From NCBI RefSeq assembly GCF_900099905.1, contig NZ_FNEE01000005.1, positions 186,001 through 250,000 on the forward strand: DNA of 64,000 nucleotides, written 5' to 3'. This stretch comes from Mesorhizobium muleiense (GTDB lineage: Bacteria; Pseudomonadota; Alphaproteobacteria; Rhizobiales; Rhizobiaceae). Shown one piece after another: positions 26,710 to 34,853 of this stretch; within the stretch, counting starts at the first letter, position 1; each line of letters opens with the position of its first letter. The notes under the pieces were generated by a model. The model was not told the origin of the DNA. It searched no databases and saw only the letters and a list, made by a program, of their open reading frames with translations. The translations under genes were made by a program, and so were the position numbers.

Positions 26710-26898
26710 TCAAAGTTGCACCGCAATATAGTCAGAAATGTTGATGGGTAATACTTCGCTGGGCAGGGTGCGGCCGCCGTGAAGCGCGCCGGACCAGCGC
26801 GGCCTTTTATCTGCGACATAACACTCGGCGCAGCGCGGATGCGAAAGCAACCGCCAGACCGCGTCCCTCGGGCAAGTCTTGGCTGCATCGACCATCAT
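26710..26898 (-). CDS. Candidate 62-residue cysteine-containing protein
   Basis: In the 388-base gap between the efflux adaptor (start 26595) and the hydroxylase (stop 26984) a minus-strand frame encodes 62 residues with three cysteines (TCPRDAVWRLLSHPRCAECY) and several tryptophan/arginine positions. Third-position G/C is high, like real genes here, but the ribosome-binding site is poor and I recognise no family. The rest of the gap shows no other feature apart from the adaptor's leader. Weak candidate. Confidence 0.3.
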   Translation of the reverse strand: MMVDAAKTCPRDAVWRLLSHPRCAECYVADKRPRWSGALHGGRTLPSEVLPINISDYIAVQL

Positions 26899-26983
26899 CG
26901 GTGCCGTGCCCGGCTTGCCAGTGCCCTTGGTAAAGGCGCCAGCAAAACAGCATGGCAGCAGCTGTCAGCATGATGGGAATATT

Positions 26984-29257
26984 TCATGCAAAGGTCACCT
27001 CCTTCGACAAGGGCAGTGTCCGGATGCGCTTGCCTGTCAGTGCGAAGATGGCGTTGGCGAGTGCCGGTGCCGCCGGCGGCGTGCCGACTTCGCCAACGCC
27101 GCCCATCTTGTGAAAATTCTCCAGGATGGCGACTTCGAACGCCGGACACTGGGAGATGCGCATGGCGTCGTAGTCATGAAAATTCGACTGCTCGACCATG
27201 CCGTCGGCGAAAGTAATCTCCTGACCCATCGCTGCCGACAGGCCGTAGATGGCGGCGGAGATGAGTTGCGCCTCGATGATACCAGGATCGAGCGCGGTGC
27301 CGACATCGGCGGCGATCCACATTTTCTCGATGCGGATCCCGGACGGCGTGTCGGCGACCTGGACGATCTCGCCGACCCAACTGCCGAAGGACAGGGTGAA
27401 CGCCATGCCCTTGGCCTCGCCGGCGGGCAGCGCCTCGCCCCACTTCGCCATTTCGGCAACCTTCTCGACCACCTTCACCGCTGCCGGATAGGCAGCCATC
27501 AGCATCTTGCGCAGTTCGACCGGATCCGTTTTCCCGGCGACGGCGATCTCGTCCATAAAACCCTCATGAAAGAAGCCGTTGATCGAGCAGCCGACCGATC
27601 GCCAGAAGCCGACCGGGATGGAGGCGGGCGCAGCAATGCCGCTGACCCGGTAATTCGGGATGGTGTAGGGCTGGTCGTAGGCTCCATCGACAATGGACTT
27701 GTCGGGGCCAAGCGGCGATATCGAGGGAAACAGCCGGCGCAAGGTGCTGGCTATCGGCGATGGCGAGGCGATTGCCATGCCGATGGCGACCGGCATGCCG
27801 TCGTCGCCAAGCCGCGCCTGGAATTTGCCGACCGAAGCCGGCCGGTAAGCGTCGTGGCGCATGTCCTCCTCGCGCGTCCAGATCACCTTGATCGGCCGGC
27901 CTGCGGTTTCCTTCGCCATCAACGCGGCACAGAGCGCAAAGTCCACCTCGATACGTCGGCCGAAGCCGCCGCCCATGAAGGTGGTGTGGACGCTGACCTT
28001 GTCCTGTTCGATGCCGACAGCATTGGCGCAAAGCTGCCGCACCAAAGTCGGCGCCTGGTTGCCGCACCAGATGTCGAGAGCGCCGTCCTTCAGCCGCGCC
28101 GTCGCGTTCATCGGCTCCATCGTCGCATGTGCCAGATAAGGCACCTCATAGTCGGCCTCGACGATCCTTTCGCGGGGCGCGTCCGCGAAGGCGGTATCGA
28201 CATCGCCATCGTCGCGCATCACCGATCCTTTTGTGCCGAGCGCCTGCTTCAGCACCTCGGAAATGCCGGCGCTGTCCGGCGGATATTCCGGATCGGCCCA
28301 TTCGGCGTCGATCGCCTCCGCCGCCTTGAACGCCGCCCAGGTGTTTTCGGCGATGATGCCGAAGCCGTGGCCGTAATTCGTGTCGATCGGCACGATCTTG
28401 ATCACGCCAGGCATTTTCTCGGCGTTGGAGACATCCGCCTTGACCGGTTTGGCCCAGAAGCGCGGGCTCATCTTGACCGTGCCGTACAGCATCTGCGGCA
28501 GCGTCACGTCGATGCCGAAGATCGGTGCCCCGGTGACCTTGGCCAGCATGTCGATGCGTTTTTGCGGTTTGCCGAGCAGTTTCCAGTCGGCTTTGTCCTT
28601 GAGCCTGATTTCCGCGGGCGGCGCCATCGTCGCAGCGGTCGCGGCGACCGCGCCATAGGTCAGCGACTTGCCCGACGCCTTGTGCAGGACCCTGCCATTG
28701 GCGGTTTCCAGCTCGGCGGCAGCTATGCCGAGCTTTTGCGCGGCCGCCGCAATCAGCATCTGCCGCGCGACGGCCCCTGCCTGCCGCATCTTGCCGAAAC
28801 CGTCGACCGTCGATGTCGAACCGCCGGTGCCTTGCAGGGCGAGGAATTTTCCGACCACGCCCATGCCGGCGCGCACTATTTCAGCGGTCATGCTTTCATC
28901 GAAGAAGGCGAACGGCCCGCCCTCTTCCAGCATCGCCGCATTGAAATAGGCGTAGGAGGCCGGGCCGTGCTCGACCTTGATCTGGTCGAGCCCGACATCG
29001 AGCTCTTCGGCAACCATGGCAGCAAGCGTCGTCGAGATGCCTTGGCCCATCTCGGCGCGCGGCGCGACGATGGTGATGGTGTTGTCGGCGCCGATTTTCA
29101 CATAGGGGTTGAAGGTCGCTTCATCGGCCGCGAGGTCGCCTTCCAGCGGATTCGGAAAAGGCTTGCGATAATAGTAATAGCCGACGGCGACGCCGCCCGC
29201 GATGGCAGCGGTGCCGATGAGAAACGTGCGGCGGGCGATCTTTCCGACACTGGCCAT
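26984..29257 (-). CDS. Tat-exported molybdenum hydroxylase large subunit (IorB/aldehyde oxidase type)
   Basis: A 757-residue molybdopterin-binding subunit of the xanthine oxidase family, closest in style to isoquinoline 1-oxidoreductase beta and membrane-linked aldehyde dehydrogenases. The start at 29257 gives a twin-arginine signal (KIARRTFLIGTAAIAGGVAV), so the enzyme works in the periplasm. Cofactor contacts include VAPRAEMGQGISTTLAAMV, TTFMGGGFGRRIEVDF and, near the end, MGGVGEVGTPPAAPALANAI, whose glutamate is the catalytic base. The 2Fe-2S subunit gene ends 2 bases upstream. There is no FAD subunit, as in Ior-type enzymes, which pass electrons to a cytochrome. The substrate is unknown; an aldehyde or N-heterocycle is likely. 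Confidence 0.9.
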   Translation of the reverse strand: MASVGKIARRTFLIGTAAIAGGVAVGYYYYRKPFPNPLEGDLAADEATFNPYVKIGADNTITIVAPRAEMGQGISTTLAAMVAEELDVGLDQIKVEHGPASYAYFNAAMLEEGGPFAFFDESMTAEIVRAGMGVVGKFLALQGTGGSTSTVDGFGKMRQAGAVARQMLIAAAAQKLGIAAAELETANGRVLHKASGKSLTYGAVAATAATMAPPAEIRLKDKADWKLLGKPQKRIDMLAKVTGAPIFGIDVTLPQMLYGTVKMSPRFWAKPVKADVSNAEKMPGVIKIVPIDTNYGHGFGIIAENTWAAFKAAEAIDAEWADPEYPPDSAGISEVLKQALGTKGSVMRDDGDVDTAFADAPRERIVEADYEVPYLAHATMEPMNATARLKDGALDIWCGNQAPTLVRQLCANAVGIEQDKVSVHTTFMGGGFGRRIEVDFALCAALMAKETAGRPIKVIWTREEDMRHDAYRPASVGKFQARLGDDGMPVAIGMAIASPSPIASTLRRLFPSISPLGPDKSIVDGAYDQPYTIPNYRVSGIAAPASIPVGFWRSVGCSINGFFHEGFMDEIAVAGKTDPVELRKMLMAAYPAAVKVVEKVAEMAKWGEALPAGEAKGMAFTLSFGSWVGEIVQVADTPSGIRIEKMWIAADVGTALDPGIIEAQLISAAIYGLSAAMGQEITFADGMVEQSNFHDYDAMRISQCPAFEVAILENFHKMGGVGEVGTPPAAPALANAIFALTGKRIRTLPLSKEVTFA

Positions 29258-29259
29258 GG

Positions 29260-29721
29260 TCAGATTCCCGCCGTCTTGAGGACGACCGCTCGTCTGATCG
29301 CCGCACGGATCTTCGGGTAGGTGCCGCAGCGGCAGAGATTGCCGCCCATGGCATCGTCGATGTCGGCATCGGTCGGGTCGGCAACCTGGTCGAGCAGCGC
29401 CACCGCGCTCATGATCTGGCCGGCTTGGCAGTAGCCGCACTGGGCGACCTGCTCTTCCAGCCATGCCTGCTGTACCGGATGCAATCTGCCTTCGGTGCCG
29501 ATGCCTTCGATCGTGGTGACCGCGCCGGTGACCTCACCGACCTGCAATGAACAGGAGCGCACCGGCTGGCCGTCGACATGCACCGTGCAGGCGCCGCAGG
29601 CGGCGATGCCGCAGCCGAACTTCGGCCCGGTTTTGCCCATGAGATCGCGCAGCGCCCACAGCAGCGGCATTTCGGGATCGGCATTGACGTCGAATGCCCG
29701 CCCGTCGACGGTGAGGTGCAT
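29260..29721 (-). CDS. Molybdenum hydroxylase 2Fe-2S subunit (IorA type)
   Basis: A 153-residue iron-sulfur subunit. The first, plant-ferredoxin-like 2Fe-2S cluster is bound by C37, C42, C45 and C57 ([21 protein letters not shown] is the region), the second by C95, C98, C130 and C132 (CGYCQAG and CRCG). The start at 29721 ([20 protein letters not shown]) matches the family; a longer upstream frame would overlap the operator. It shuttles electrons from the molybdenum centre. It has no signal of its own and should be co-exported with the Tat-signal-bearing large subunit. Confidence 0.93.
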   Translation of the reverse strand: MHLTVDGRAFDVNADPEMPLLWALRDLMGKTGPKFGCGIAACGACTVHVDGQPVRSCSLQVGEVTGAVTTIEGIGTEGRLHPVQQAWLEEQVAQCGYCQAGQIMSAVALLDQVADPTDADIDDAMGGNLCRCGTYPKIRAAIRRAVVLKTAGI

Positions 29722-29785
29722 GGGGATACCCTTTGTTGTCGTCCACAGCCTGGGCAGGCCGGTCGGCCATTCGCCCTTATACATC

Positions 29786-29810
29786 TTGACAAATTACGTC
29801 ATTTTGTCAA
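29786..29810. promoter_or_regulatory. TetR operator between the hydroxylase operon and its regulator
   Basis: Perfect inverted repeat TTGACAAA (29786-29793) and TTTGTCAA (29803-29810) around a 9-base centre. It lies in the divergent spacer, 28 bases before the TetR start. Its TTGACA ends can also serve as -35 elements in both directions, so binding would block both promoters. Confidence 0.65.
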
Positions 29811-29838
29811 TAGAGCTTTTGCAGGATAAAGTCGCGCC

Positions 29839-30435
29839 ATGATCGAGATCGAGGACATCGCCACCGACCCCAAGCGCGCCCGCATTCTGGACAGCGCGAT
29901 GAAGGTGTTTCTGGCCTATGGTTTCGCCCGCACAACCATGGATGACATTGCGCGTGCCGCCGACATGTCGCGGCCGGCGCTTTATCTCCAGTTCAAGAAC
30001 AAGACCGATATTTATCGCGCCATTGCGTTGATGCTGCTCTCCCGCTCGCTCGAGCAGGCGAAAACGGCACTCGCCGGCGAAGAATCATTTGCCGAGCGCA
30101 CGATGCGGGCCATCGACGAAGCGCTGATCTCGATGACGCGCACCGTCCACGCCTCGCCGCATGGCGCGGAACTGCTTGACATGAAATCGAGTCTGGCCGA
30201 CCTGATCGGCTGCTGGCGCAGCCGGTTTGCCGAGCATATTGCCGCAGCGATCCAGAGCGAAGCCGGACGCAATGGCGTCGATCTCACCGCCAAGGGCTTG
30301 TCGGCAAAATTGCTGGCCGACATGCTGCTCGACGGGCTGGAAGGCATGAAGATGCGCATCAGCGATCCGGACGAGCAGCGGCGGGCTGCGGCCGCGCTGA
30401 TCAAGGTGATCGATCTAGCCTTGCAAAAAAACTGA
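29839..30435 (+). CDS. TetR-family regulator of the molybdenum hydroxylase operon
   Basis: A 198-residue TetR repressor. The helix-turn-helix is in residues 15-60 (ARILDSAMKVFLAYGFARTT, then MDDIARAADMSRPALYLQFK), the rest is the ligand-binding core. Divergent from the hydroxylase genes with a perfect operator between, so autorepression and control of that operon are the likely roles. The ligand would be the hydroxylase substrate or a related toxicant (inference). It is convergent with the patatin gene, 13 bases away. Confidence 0.9.
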   Translation: MIEIEDIATDPKRARILDSAMKVFLAYGFARTTMDDIARAADMSRPALYLQFKNKTDIYRAIALMLLSRSLEQAKTALAGEESFAERTMRAIDEALISMTRTVHASPHGAELLDMKSSLADLIGCWRSRFAEHIAAAIQSEAGRNGVDLTAKGLSAKLLADMLLDGLEGMKMRISDPDEQRRAAAALIKVIDLALQKN

Positions 30436-30448
30436 CAAACAAAACGCC

Positions 30449-31579
30449 TCAGGCTCGGCGACGCGCTGCCTCAGGCTTCTTGCGTGCTGCAAGGAACTCC
30501 TTGACCCGCCGGCCCGGTGCCGGACCACGCATCGGCTTGAAGCCGTCGTCGAGCTCGCCTGAGAGGTCAAGCGTCGGCCGCTTGCCGACGGCGTCGTAAT
30601 TCTCCTCCAGCCAGTCGCTGGCGGCGGTGCGGCCAAGGTCGCGCAGATAGGTCAGAAACGCCCATTCGGCATTGACCTTGGACGATGCCGACAGGTCCTT
30701 GAATGCCTCGTCGGCATCGATGCGGTGCATGCGGATGTCGCGGTATTCGCCATGCGGCAGCCGGCCGGCGGCAATCAGCTCCTTGATGAAGGCGATCGAG
30801 CGGAATTCGCGCAAGAGTCCGGCGTTGAAGGTGATCTCGTCGATGCGATTCTGGATTTCGTTGGCGCTCTTCGGCGTCCCCTCGCGGACCACCGGATTGA
30901 TCTGCACCAAAAGCACGTCCTCGGTGGCAGTCGTCTTGAAGAACGGGAACAGCGCCGGATTGCCGCCATAGCCGCCATCCCAGTAGGGCACGCCCTTGAT
31001 CTCGACGGCGCGGAACAGCTGCGGCAGGCAAGCCGACGCCATCACCGTGTCGAGATCGATCTCGCCATCGGAAAAGACGCGTAACTGCCCGGTCTCGACA
31101 TTGGTCGCGGAGATGAACAACTCCATCGATTTGCAGGCGCGCACATTGCCGAAATCGATCTCCTGTTCGATCACGTCGCGCAGCGGGTTGAGGCCGAGCG
31201 GGTTGGCGACATAGGGCGAAAACACCCGCGACATCGTGTCGAAAAACAGATAGCCCGGCGTGTTCTCGATCGACCAGTTGCCCCAGGCGACGTCCCACGG
31301 CATGCGCTGCACCGGGCTGAACCGGCCCTTCCGCGCCACCGCGCGCCAGAAATCGTCGAGCTTCTGCCGCGCGCCCTCGACGCCGCCGCGGACGAAGCCG
31401 TCGGCCAGCGCCACCGCGTTCATGGCGCCGGCGCTGGTGCCCGAAACCGCCGCGATGTCGAGTCGTCCGTCCTCCAGCAGCTGGTCGAGCACGCCCCAGG
31501 AAAAGGCGCCGTGCGAGCCGCCGCCCTGCAGCGCGACGTTGATCTTCTTGGGCTCCTCCGCCTTGCCGTTTGTCGTCAT
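30449..31579 (-). CDS. Patatin-like phospholipase with DUF3734 C-terminus
   Basis: A 376-residue patatin-family acyl hydrolase with a Ser-Asp dyad. The start at 31579 follows AAGGA. The oxyanion glycines are in ALQGGGSHGAFSWGVL (about 15-30), the nucleophile serine in SGTSAGAMNA, and the aspartate in YWDGGYGGNP. The C-terminal 80 residues (EYRDIRMHRIDADEAFKDLS and onward) match the DUF3734 extension common in bacteria. The gene lies 37 bases downstream of the 3-hydroxybutyrate dehydrogenase gene in the same direction, so it is probably co-transcribed. This suggests a part in storage-polymer or lipid turnover, possibly as an intracellular PHB hydrolase, but that is inference. Confidence 0.9.
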   Translation of the reverse strand: MTTNGKAEEPKKINVALQGGGSHGAFSWGVLDQLLEDGRLDIAAVSGTSAGAMNAVALADGFVRGGVEGARQKLDDFWRAVARKGRFSPVQRMPWDVAWGNWSIENTPGYLFFDTMSRVFSPYVANPLGLNPLRDVIEQEIDFGNVRACKSMELFISATNVETGQLRVFSDGEIDLDTVMASACLPQLFRAVEIKGVPYWDGGYGGNPALFPFFKTTATEDVLLVQINPVVREGTPKSANEIQNRIDEITFNAGLLREFRSIAFIKELIAAGRLPHGEYRDIRMHRIDADEAFKDLSASSKVNAEWAFLTYLRDLGRTAASDWLEENYDAVGKRPTLDLSGELDDGFKPMRGPAPGRRVKEFLAARKKPEAARRRA

Positions 31580-31616
31580 GGCGTTGTCCTTGATCTGTAG
31601 AGAGCCATTGGATGGA

Positions 31617-32414
31617 TCACTGCGCGGTCCAGCCGCCGTCGACCGAGATTTGCGTGCCGTTGATCTGCGCTGCCGCATCCGAGCACAGGAACACCGCGGC
31701 AGCGGCAACTTGCTCGACCGTGACGAATTCCTTGGTCGGCTGCCTGTCGAGCATGACCTCGCGGACCACCGTGTCGCGGTCCATCTTGTTCGCCTTCATC
31801 TGGTCGGGGATCTGCGCCTCGACCAGCGGCGTCAGCACATAGCCGGGACAGATGGCGTTGCAGGTGATCTTGTCGCGCGCCAGTTCCAAAGCGACCGTCT
31901 TGGTCAGCCCCATGATGCCGTGCTTGGCCGCGACATAGGCCGATTTGAACGGCGAGGCGACCAGCCCATGGGCCGAGGCGATGTTGACGATCCTGCCGCC
32001 GCCGGCTTCTCTCATCAGCGGGATGGCGGCGGCGATGGTGTGAAAGGCCGACGACAAATTGATGGCGATGATGGCGTCCCACTTCTCGACGGGAAATTCT
32101 TCCACCGGCGCGACATGCTGGATGCCGGCATTGTTGACCAGGATGTCGACCGAGCCGAAGCTCTCGGCTGCTTTTGCGACCAGCGCCCGGCATTCGGCCG
32201 GCTTCGACATATCTGCCTTGATGTAGACAGTCTTCACGCCGTGATGCCTGGCGATCGCATCGGTGACGGCCTGGTCGTCGGCCGTGTCTGAAAAGGAATT
32301 GACGACGATGTTGCAGCCATCGGCCGCGAGGGCATGGGCGATTGCCAGGCCGATGCCCGAGGTGGAACCGGTGACGATGGCGGTTTTTCTGCTGGGCAAG
32401 GCGAAATCCTTCAT
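31617..32414 (-). CDS. bdhA: D-3-hydroxybutyrate dehydrogenase
   Basis: A 265-residue short-chain dehydrogenase oxidising D-3-hydroxybutyrate to acetoacetate with NAD, the step after PHB depolymerisation. The start at 32414 gives MKDFALPSRKTAIVTGSTSG. The cofactor motif is TGSTSGIGLAIAHAL, followed by NNAG and the catalytic SAYVAAKHG (Y and K). The stretch IQHVAPVEEFPVEKWDAIIA and the end INGTQISVDGGWTAQ are characteristic of 3-hydroxybutyrate dehydrogenases. Its setting, near phaR and phaAB and before a patatin hydrolase, supports the assignment. Confidence 0.92.
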   Translation of the reverse strand: MKDFALPSRKTAIVTGSTSGIGLAIAHALAADGCNIVVNSFSDTADDQAVTDAIARHHGVKTVYIKADMSKPAECRALVAKAAESFGSVDILVNNAGIQHVAPVEEFPVEKWDAIIAINLSSAFHTIAAAIPLMREAGGGRIVNIASAHGLVASPFKSAYVAAKHGIMGLTKTVALELARDKITCNAICPGYVLTPLVEAQIPDQMKANKMDRDTVVREVMLDRQPTKEFVTVEQVAAAAVFLCSDAAAQINGTQISVDGGWTAQ

Positions 32415-32550
32415 TACGGCGCTAACGGACCATATTGCAGCGCAGCATATATGTCTCGTGTGGCGCAAAAACAGCGGCACTCAGTGGCGATGACATGAAA
32501 TTTTTGTCATGAAAGAGGACACCCTTCACTCGAAGCTGTGCGCCTGACAC

Positions 32551-32589
32551 CAGTGCGAAGACAGGTTTTGCAGTGCGAAGACAGTTTTG
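32551..32589. repeat. Tandem duplication next to the tetR stop
   Basis: CAGTGCGAAGACAGGTTTTG (32551-32570) is followed directly by CAGTGCGAAGACAGTTTTG (32571-32589), two copies differing by one base. The second ends at the base before the tetR stop codon complement, so it may be a recent duplication of the gene's 3' flank. Confidence 0.8.
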
Positions 32590-33279
32590 TCAGCGATCCC
32601 CGGAAGCCACTTCAGGGCGCTCGTGAGATTGCGTTTCGGGATTCGTCATCTGGCTGATGAAAAGACGCAGAGCTTTCCGTACGGCGAGCGATGGCGGCTC
32701 GGACGGATGCCACTCCGGGAAATGACCATCGATCGCCATGCGTGCCAGGCCGTAGACAAATGCGCGGGCGGCAAGCACCAGATGATCGAAGTCGGTGTCC
32801 GGGGCCAGCCGACCTTGTTGTTGCGCTTGGGTCAGCAGGGCGATCATTTTCCGGCGAACGGCTTCATTCTGATCACGAAGACTGTCCGACGCGTCGAAAT
32901 CGATCAGCGTTCGAGAACTGATGATCTGGAAATGCGTGGGATTGCTGATCGCCCACTCCAGATAGCCTTGCCCGATCGCTTCGAAGGCCACAATGGGATC
33001 TGCGCTGCCGACTTTGGACTGCGCATCGGCAACGGCCTCGGTAAGCCGGTTCATCGCCTGTTCGGCGACGGCGGTCAGCAGTGCTGATTTCGACCGAAAA
33101 TGCCGGAATGGCGCGCCGGGCGAAACGCCGGCACGTTTTGCCGCCTCGCGCACCGAGACATGCTCTGCTCCGCGCTCTTCGATGATCTCTACGGTAGCAG
33201 CGATCAAGGCCTCGACCAGATTGCCGTGATGATAGCGCTTGGGGTTGGCGGCTTCGCCGGAATCCGGGGGGCTGGTCAT
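32590..33279 (-). CDS. TetR-family regulator
   Basis: A 229-residue TetR regulator (start MTSPPDSGEAANPKRYHHGN at 33279). The helix-turn-helix (residues about 21-65) includes VSVREAAKRAGVSPGAPFRH; the C-terminal half resembles the WHG-type ligand domain. It is divergent from a small secreted-protein gene at 33380, with two near-identical palindromic operators between them. It probably represses itself and that gene. The signal is unknown. It is not obviously linked to the PHB genes beside it. Confidence 0.9.
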   Translation of the reverse strand: MTSPPDSGEAANPKRYHHGNLVEALIAATVEIIEERGAEHVSVREAAKRAGVSPGAPFRHFRSKSALLTAVAEQAMNRLTEAVADAQSKVGSADPIVAFEAIGQGYLEWAISNPTHFQIISSRTLIDFDASDSLRDQNEAVRRKMIALLTQAQQQGRLAPDTDFDHLVLAARAFVYGLARMAIDGHFPEWHPSEPPSLAVRKALRLFISQMTNPETQSHERPEVASGDR

Positions 33280-33304
33280 GCCTGCCAATAGCACGACGCC
33301 GACA

Positions 33305-33361
33305 TGTAATCACTGATTATTTTCTTGCGTCCATGCGTTTCATATGTAATCAGTGATTACA
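33305..33361. promoter_or_regulatory. Twin TetR operators
   Basis: Two copies of a 15-bp palindrome: GTAATCA-C-TGATTAT (33306-33320) and GTAATCA-G-TGATTAC (33346-33360), 40 bases centre to centre (about four helical turns, same face). They fill the space between the TetR gene and the secreted-protein gene. The near identity of the two sites makes them convincing operators. Confidence 0.75.
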
Positions 33362-33379
33362 ACATCAATGGAGGTTATC

Positions 33380-33826
33380 ATGCTTCGCATCATCGCAACG
33401 ACTGCCCTTGCTTTCTCTTTACTGTCGCTCGGGTCTGCCCAGGCCGAAGATCGGCCAACCCTGCAAATCGTCTGGCCGGCGGCCGGTTCGGTCATCGAAC
33501 TCGGCAATGACCCAGAGAAGGCGATAGGCGTCGTCGTCAGCAGCAACTTCACGCTTCTGCCAGCGGGTGAATGCGACGGCGTTAGCCAATGCGGCCATTT
33601 GCATATGAAGATCGATCCCGCCGGAGATACCTGCAACATCCCCGGCAAGCCGTACAACAGCATGAACAGCGACTTTGGCGGCGATCTTGTCAAGGCTCGT
33701 TTCGGCCATTGCCCGGATGCCGCCGGCAAGCATGTGATCGGCGTCCTGCTTGCCGATGATCATCACAAGCCCATTCTCGTCGACGGCAAACCCGTTACGG
33801 CTCTGGTGACGGTGACGACGAAATAG
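33380..33826 (+). CDS. Small exported protein, resembles DUF4399-type domains
   Basis: A 148-residue exported protein. The start at 33380 follows GGAGG at a 5-base gap and gives a signal peptide with cleavage near GSAQA (residue 22). The mature part has QIVWPAAGSVIELGNDPEKA, CGHLHMKIDPAG, a four-cysteine content and LLADDHHKPILVDGKP. The GHLHMKID and DDHHKP pattern resembles DUF4399-like periplasmic domains, possibly metal-binding through histidines. Function unknown. Expression is probably controlled by the divergent TetR through the twin operators just upstream. Confidence 0.8.
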   Translation: MLRIIATTALAFSLLSLGSAQAEDRPTLQIVWPAAGSVIELGNDPEKAIGVVVSSNFTLLPAGECDGVSQCGHLHMKIDPAGDTCNIPGKPYNSMNSDFGGDLVKARFGHCPDAAGKHVIGVLLADDHHKPILVDGKPVTALVTVTTK

Positions 33827-33917
33827 CGCGGGTCGGGGGACTCAGCCTCATTCGAGCGGAGATTTCTGATACGGCCTGCTGATGAGAGATTTCGGCCGGG
33901 CTTGGTCCGGCCGGCGA

Positions 33918-34541
33918 TCACGACATCGTGTCGAGCTTGCGCTGCATGGCGGCGATCTGTTCCTTCAGTTCCTGAAGGTCGTCGGGCTTTTCCGACGTCT
34001 CTTTCCTGGCCGGCTCCGCCGGCGCTGCGGAAGTGCCATTCGAGCCTGCGGGTGGGCCAGCGGGTGGGAATGGCGTGAACAGGCGCATGGCGTTCTGGAA
34101 CATCTCCATATTGCGGCGCGTCTGCTCTTCCAGCGCCTTGATCGGCGTGGCGATCTTCATCATGTCCAGCGGCGACTTGCCCAACGCACCCTTCATCTGC
34201 TCGCGGAAGCGTTCCTGCTCCTTCGAGAAGGCGATCATCGACTGTTCGAGGAAGCTCGGCACGATCATCTGCATCTGGTCGCCGTAAAAAGCGATCAACT
34301 GGCGCAGGAACGGAATCGGCAGCATGTTCTGCCCTTCCTTGTTCTCCAGTTCAAAGATGATCTGGGTCAGCACCGGATGGGTGATGTCGTCGCCGGTCTT
34401 GGCGTCCTGGACGGTGAACTCCACGCCCTTCTTGACCATTTCGGCAAGGTCCTCGAGCGTCACATAGGTGCTGGTGCCGGTGTTGTAGAGGCGGCGATTG
34501 GCATATTTCTTGATGATAATCGGTTCGTCTTTCGCGGCCAT
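33918..34541 (-). CDS. phaR: Polyhydroxyalkanoate synthesis repressor PhaR
   Basis: PhaR (AniA in some rhizobia) represses PHA-granule genes and senses polymer by binding it. It has 207 residues from the ATG at 34541, chosen over the ATG two codons upstream because GGGAGG is 6 bases before it. The N-terminal DNA-binding domain is clear (IIIKKYANRRLYNTGTSTYV, TLEDLAEMV), followed by the PHB accumulation regulatory domain (ITHPVLTQIIFELENKEGQN, PIPFLRQLI). The tail (about 155-207) is Pro/Ala-rich then a short coiled coil. Divergent from phaAB. Confidence 0.95.
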   Translation of the reverse strand: MAAKDEPIIIKKYANRRLYNTGTSTYVTLEDLAEMVKKGVEFTVQDAKTGDDITHPVLTQIIFELENKEGQNMLPIPFLRQLIAFYGDQMQMIVPSFLEQSMIAFSKEQERFREQMKGALGKSPLDMMKIATPIKALEEQTRRNMEMFQNAMRLFTPFPPAGPPAGSNGTSAAPAEPARKETSEKPDDLQELKEQIAAMQRKLDTMS

Positions 34542-34641
34542 CAGCATCCTCCCGGGACACCGGCGCACTTGAGGTAAGCTGCCGGTAACGATTGCGCCTT
34601 TTCAAGGATATGCGCAAAAGCGTCACAATTCCAAGCGGTTT

Positions 34642-34695
34642 GTGCAGTGCGGCATCAATTAATGCTGCACGGCGGGCTAAAAATGCTGCGCAGCA
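34642..34695. promoter_or_regulatory. Candidate PhaR-binding TGC/GCA cluster
   Basis: The 312-base spacer between phaR and phaA holds GTGCAG/CTGCAC arms (34642-34647, 34665-34670) and a perfect 12-bp palindrome TGCTGCGCAGCA (34684-34695). PhaR proteins of other Alphaproteobacteria bind CTGC/GCAG-type sites, as I recall. The remaining spacer shows nothing else definite. Confidence 0.45.
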
Positions 34696-34853
34696 ATGGG
34701 CCGGCTGTATCCACCACGATGCGCAACCTGCTTGCGGCGCATGGCCGGTATGCCCATTTCCGGTTTGACTTGGATCATTGAAAGGGCAAGAAAAGCCCTG
34801 ACGATACAAACTGCGATACCAAAACCTCGATACCTCGAAGTGTGGAGAAGAAC

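Noticed and set aside
26879..29320. An 813-codon open frame antisense to the molybdenum hydroxylase
   Set aside because: Same effect; the hydroxylase motifs, Tat signal and operon setting settle the coding strand.
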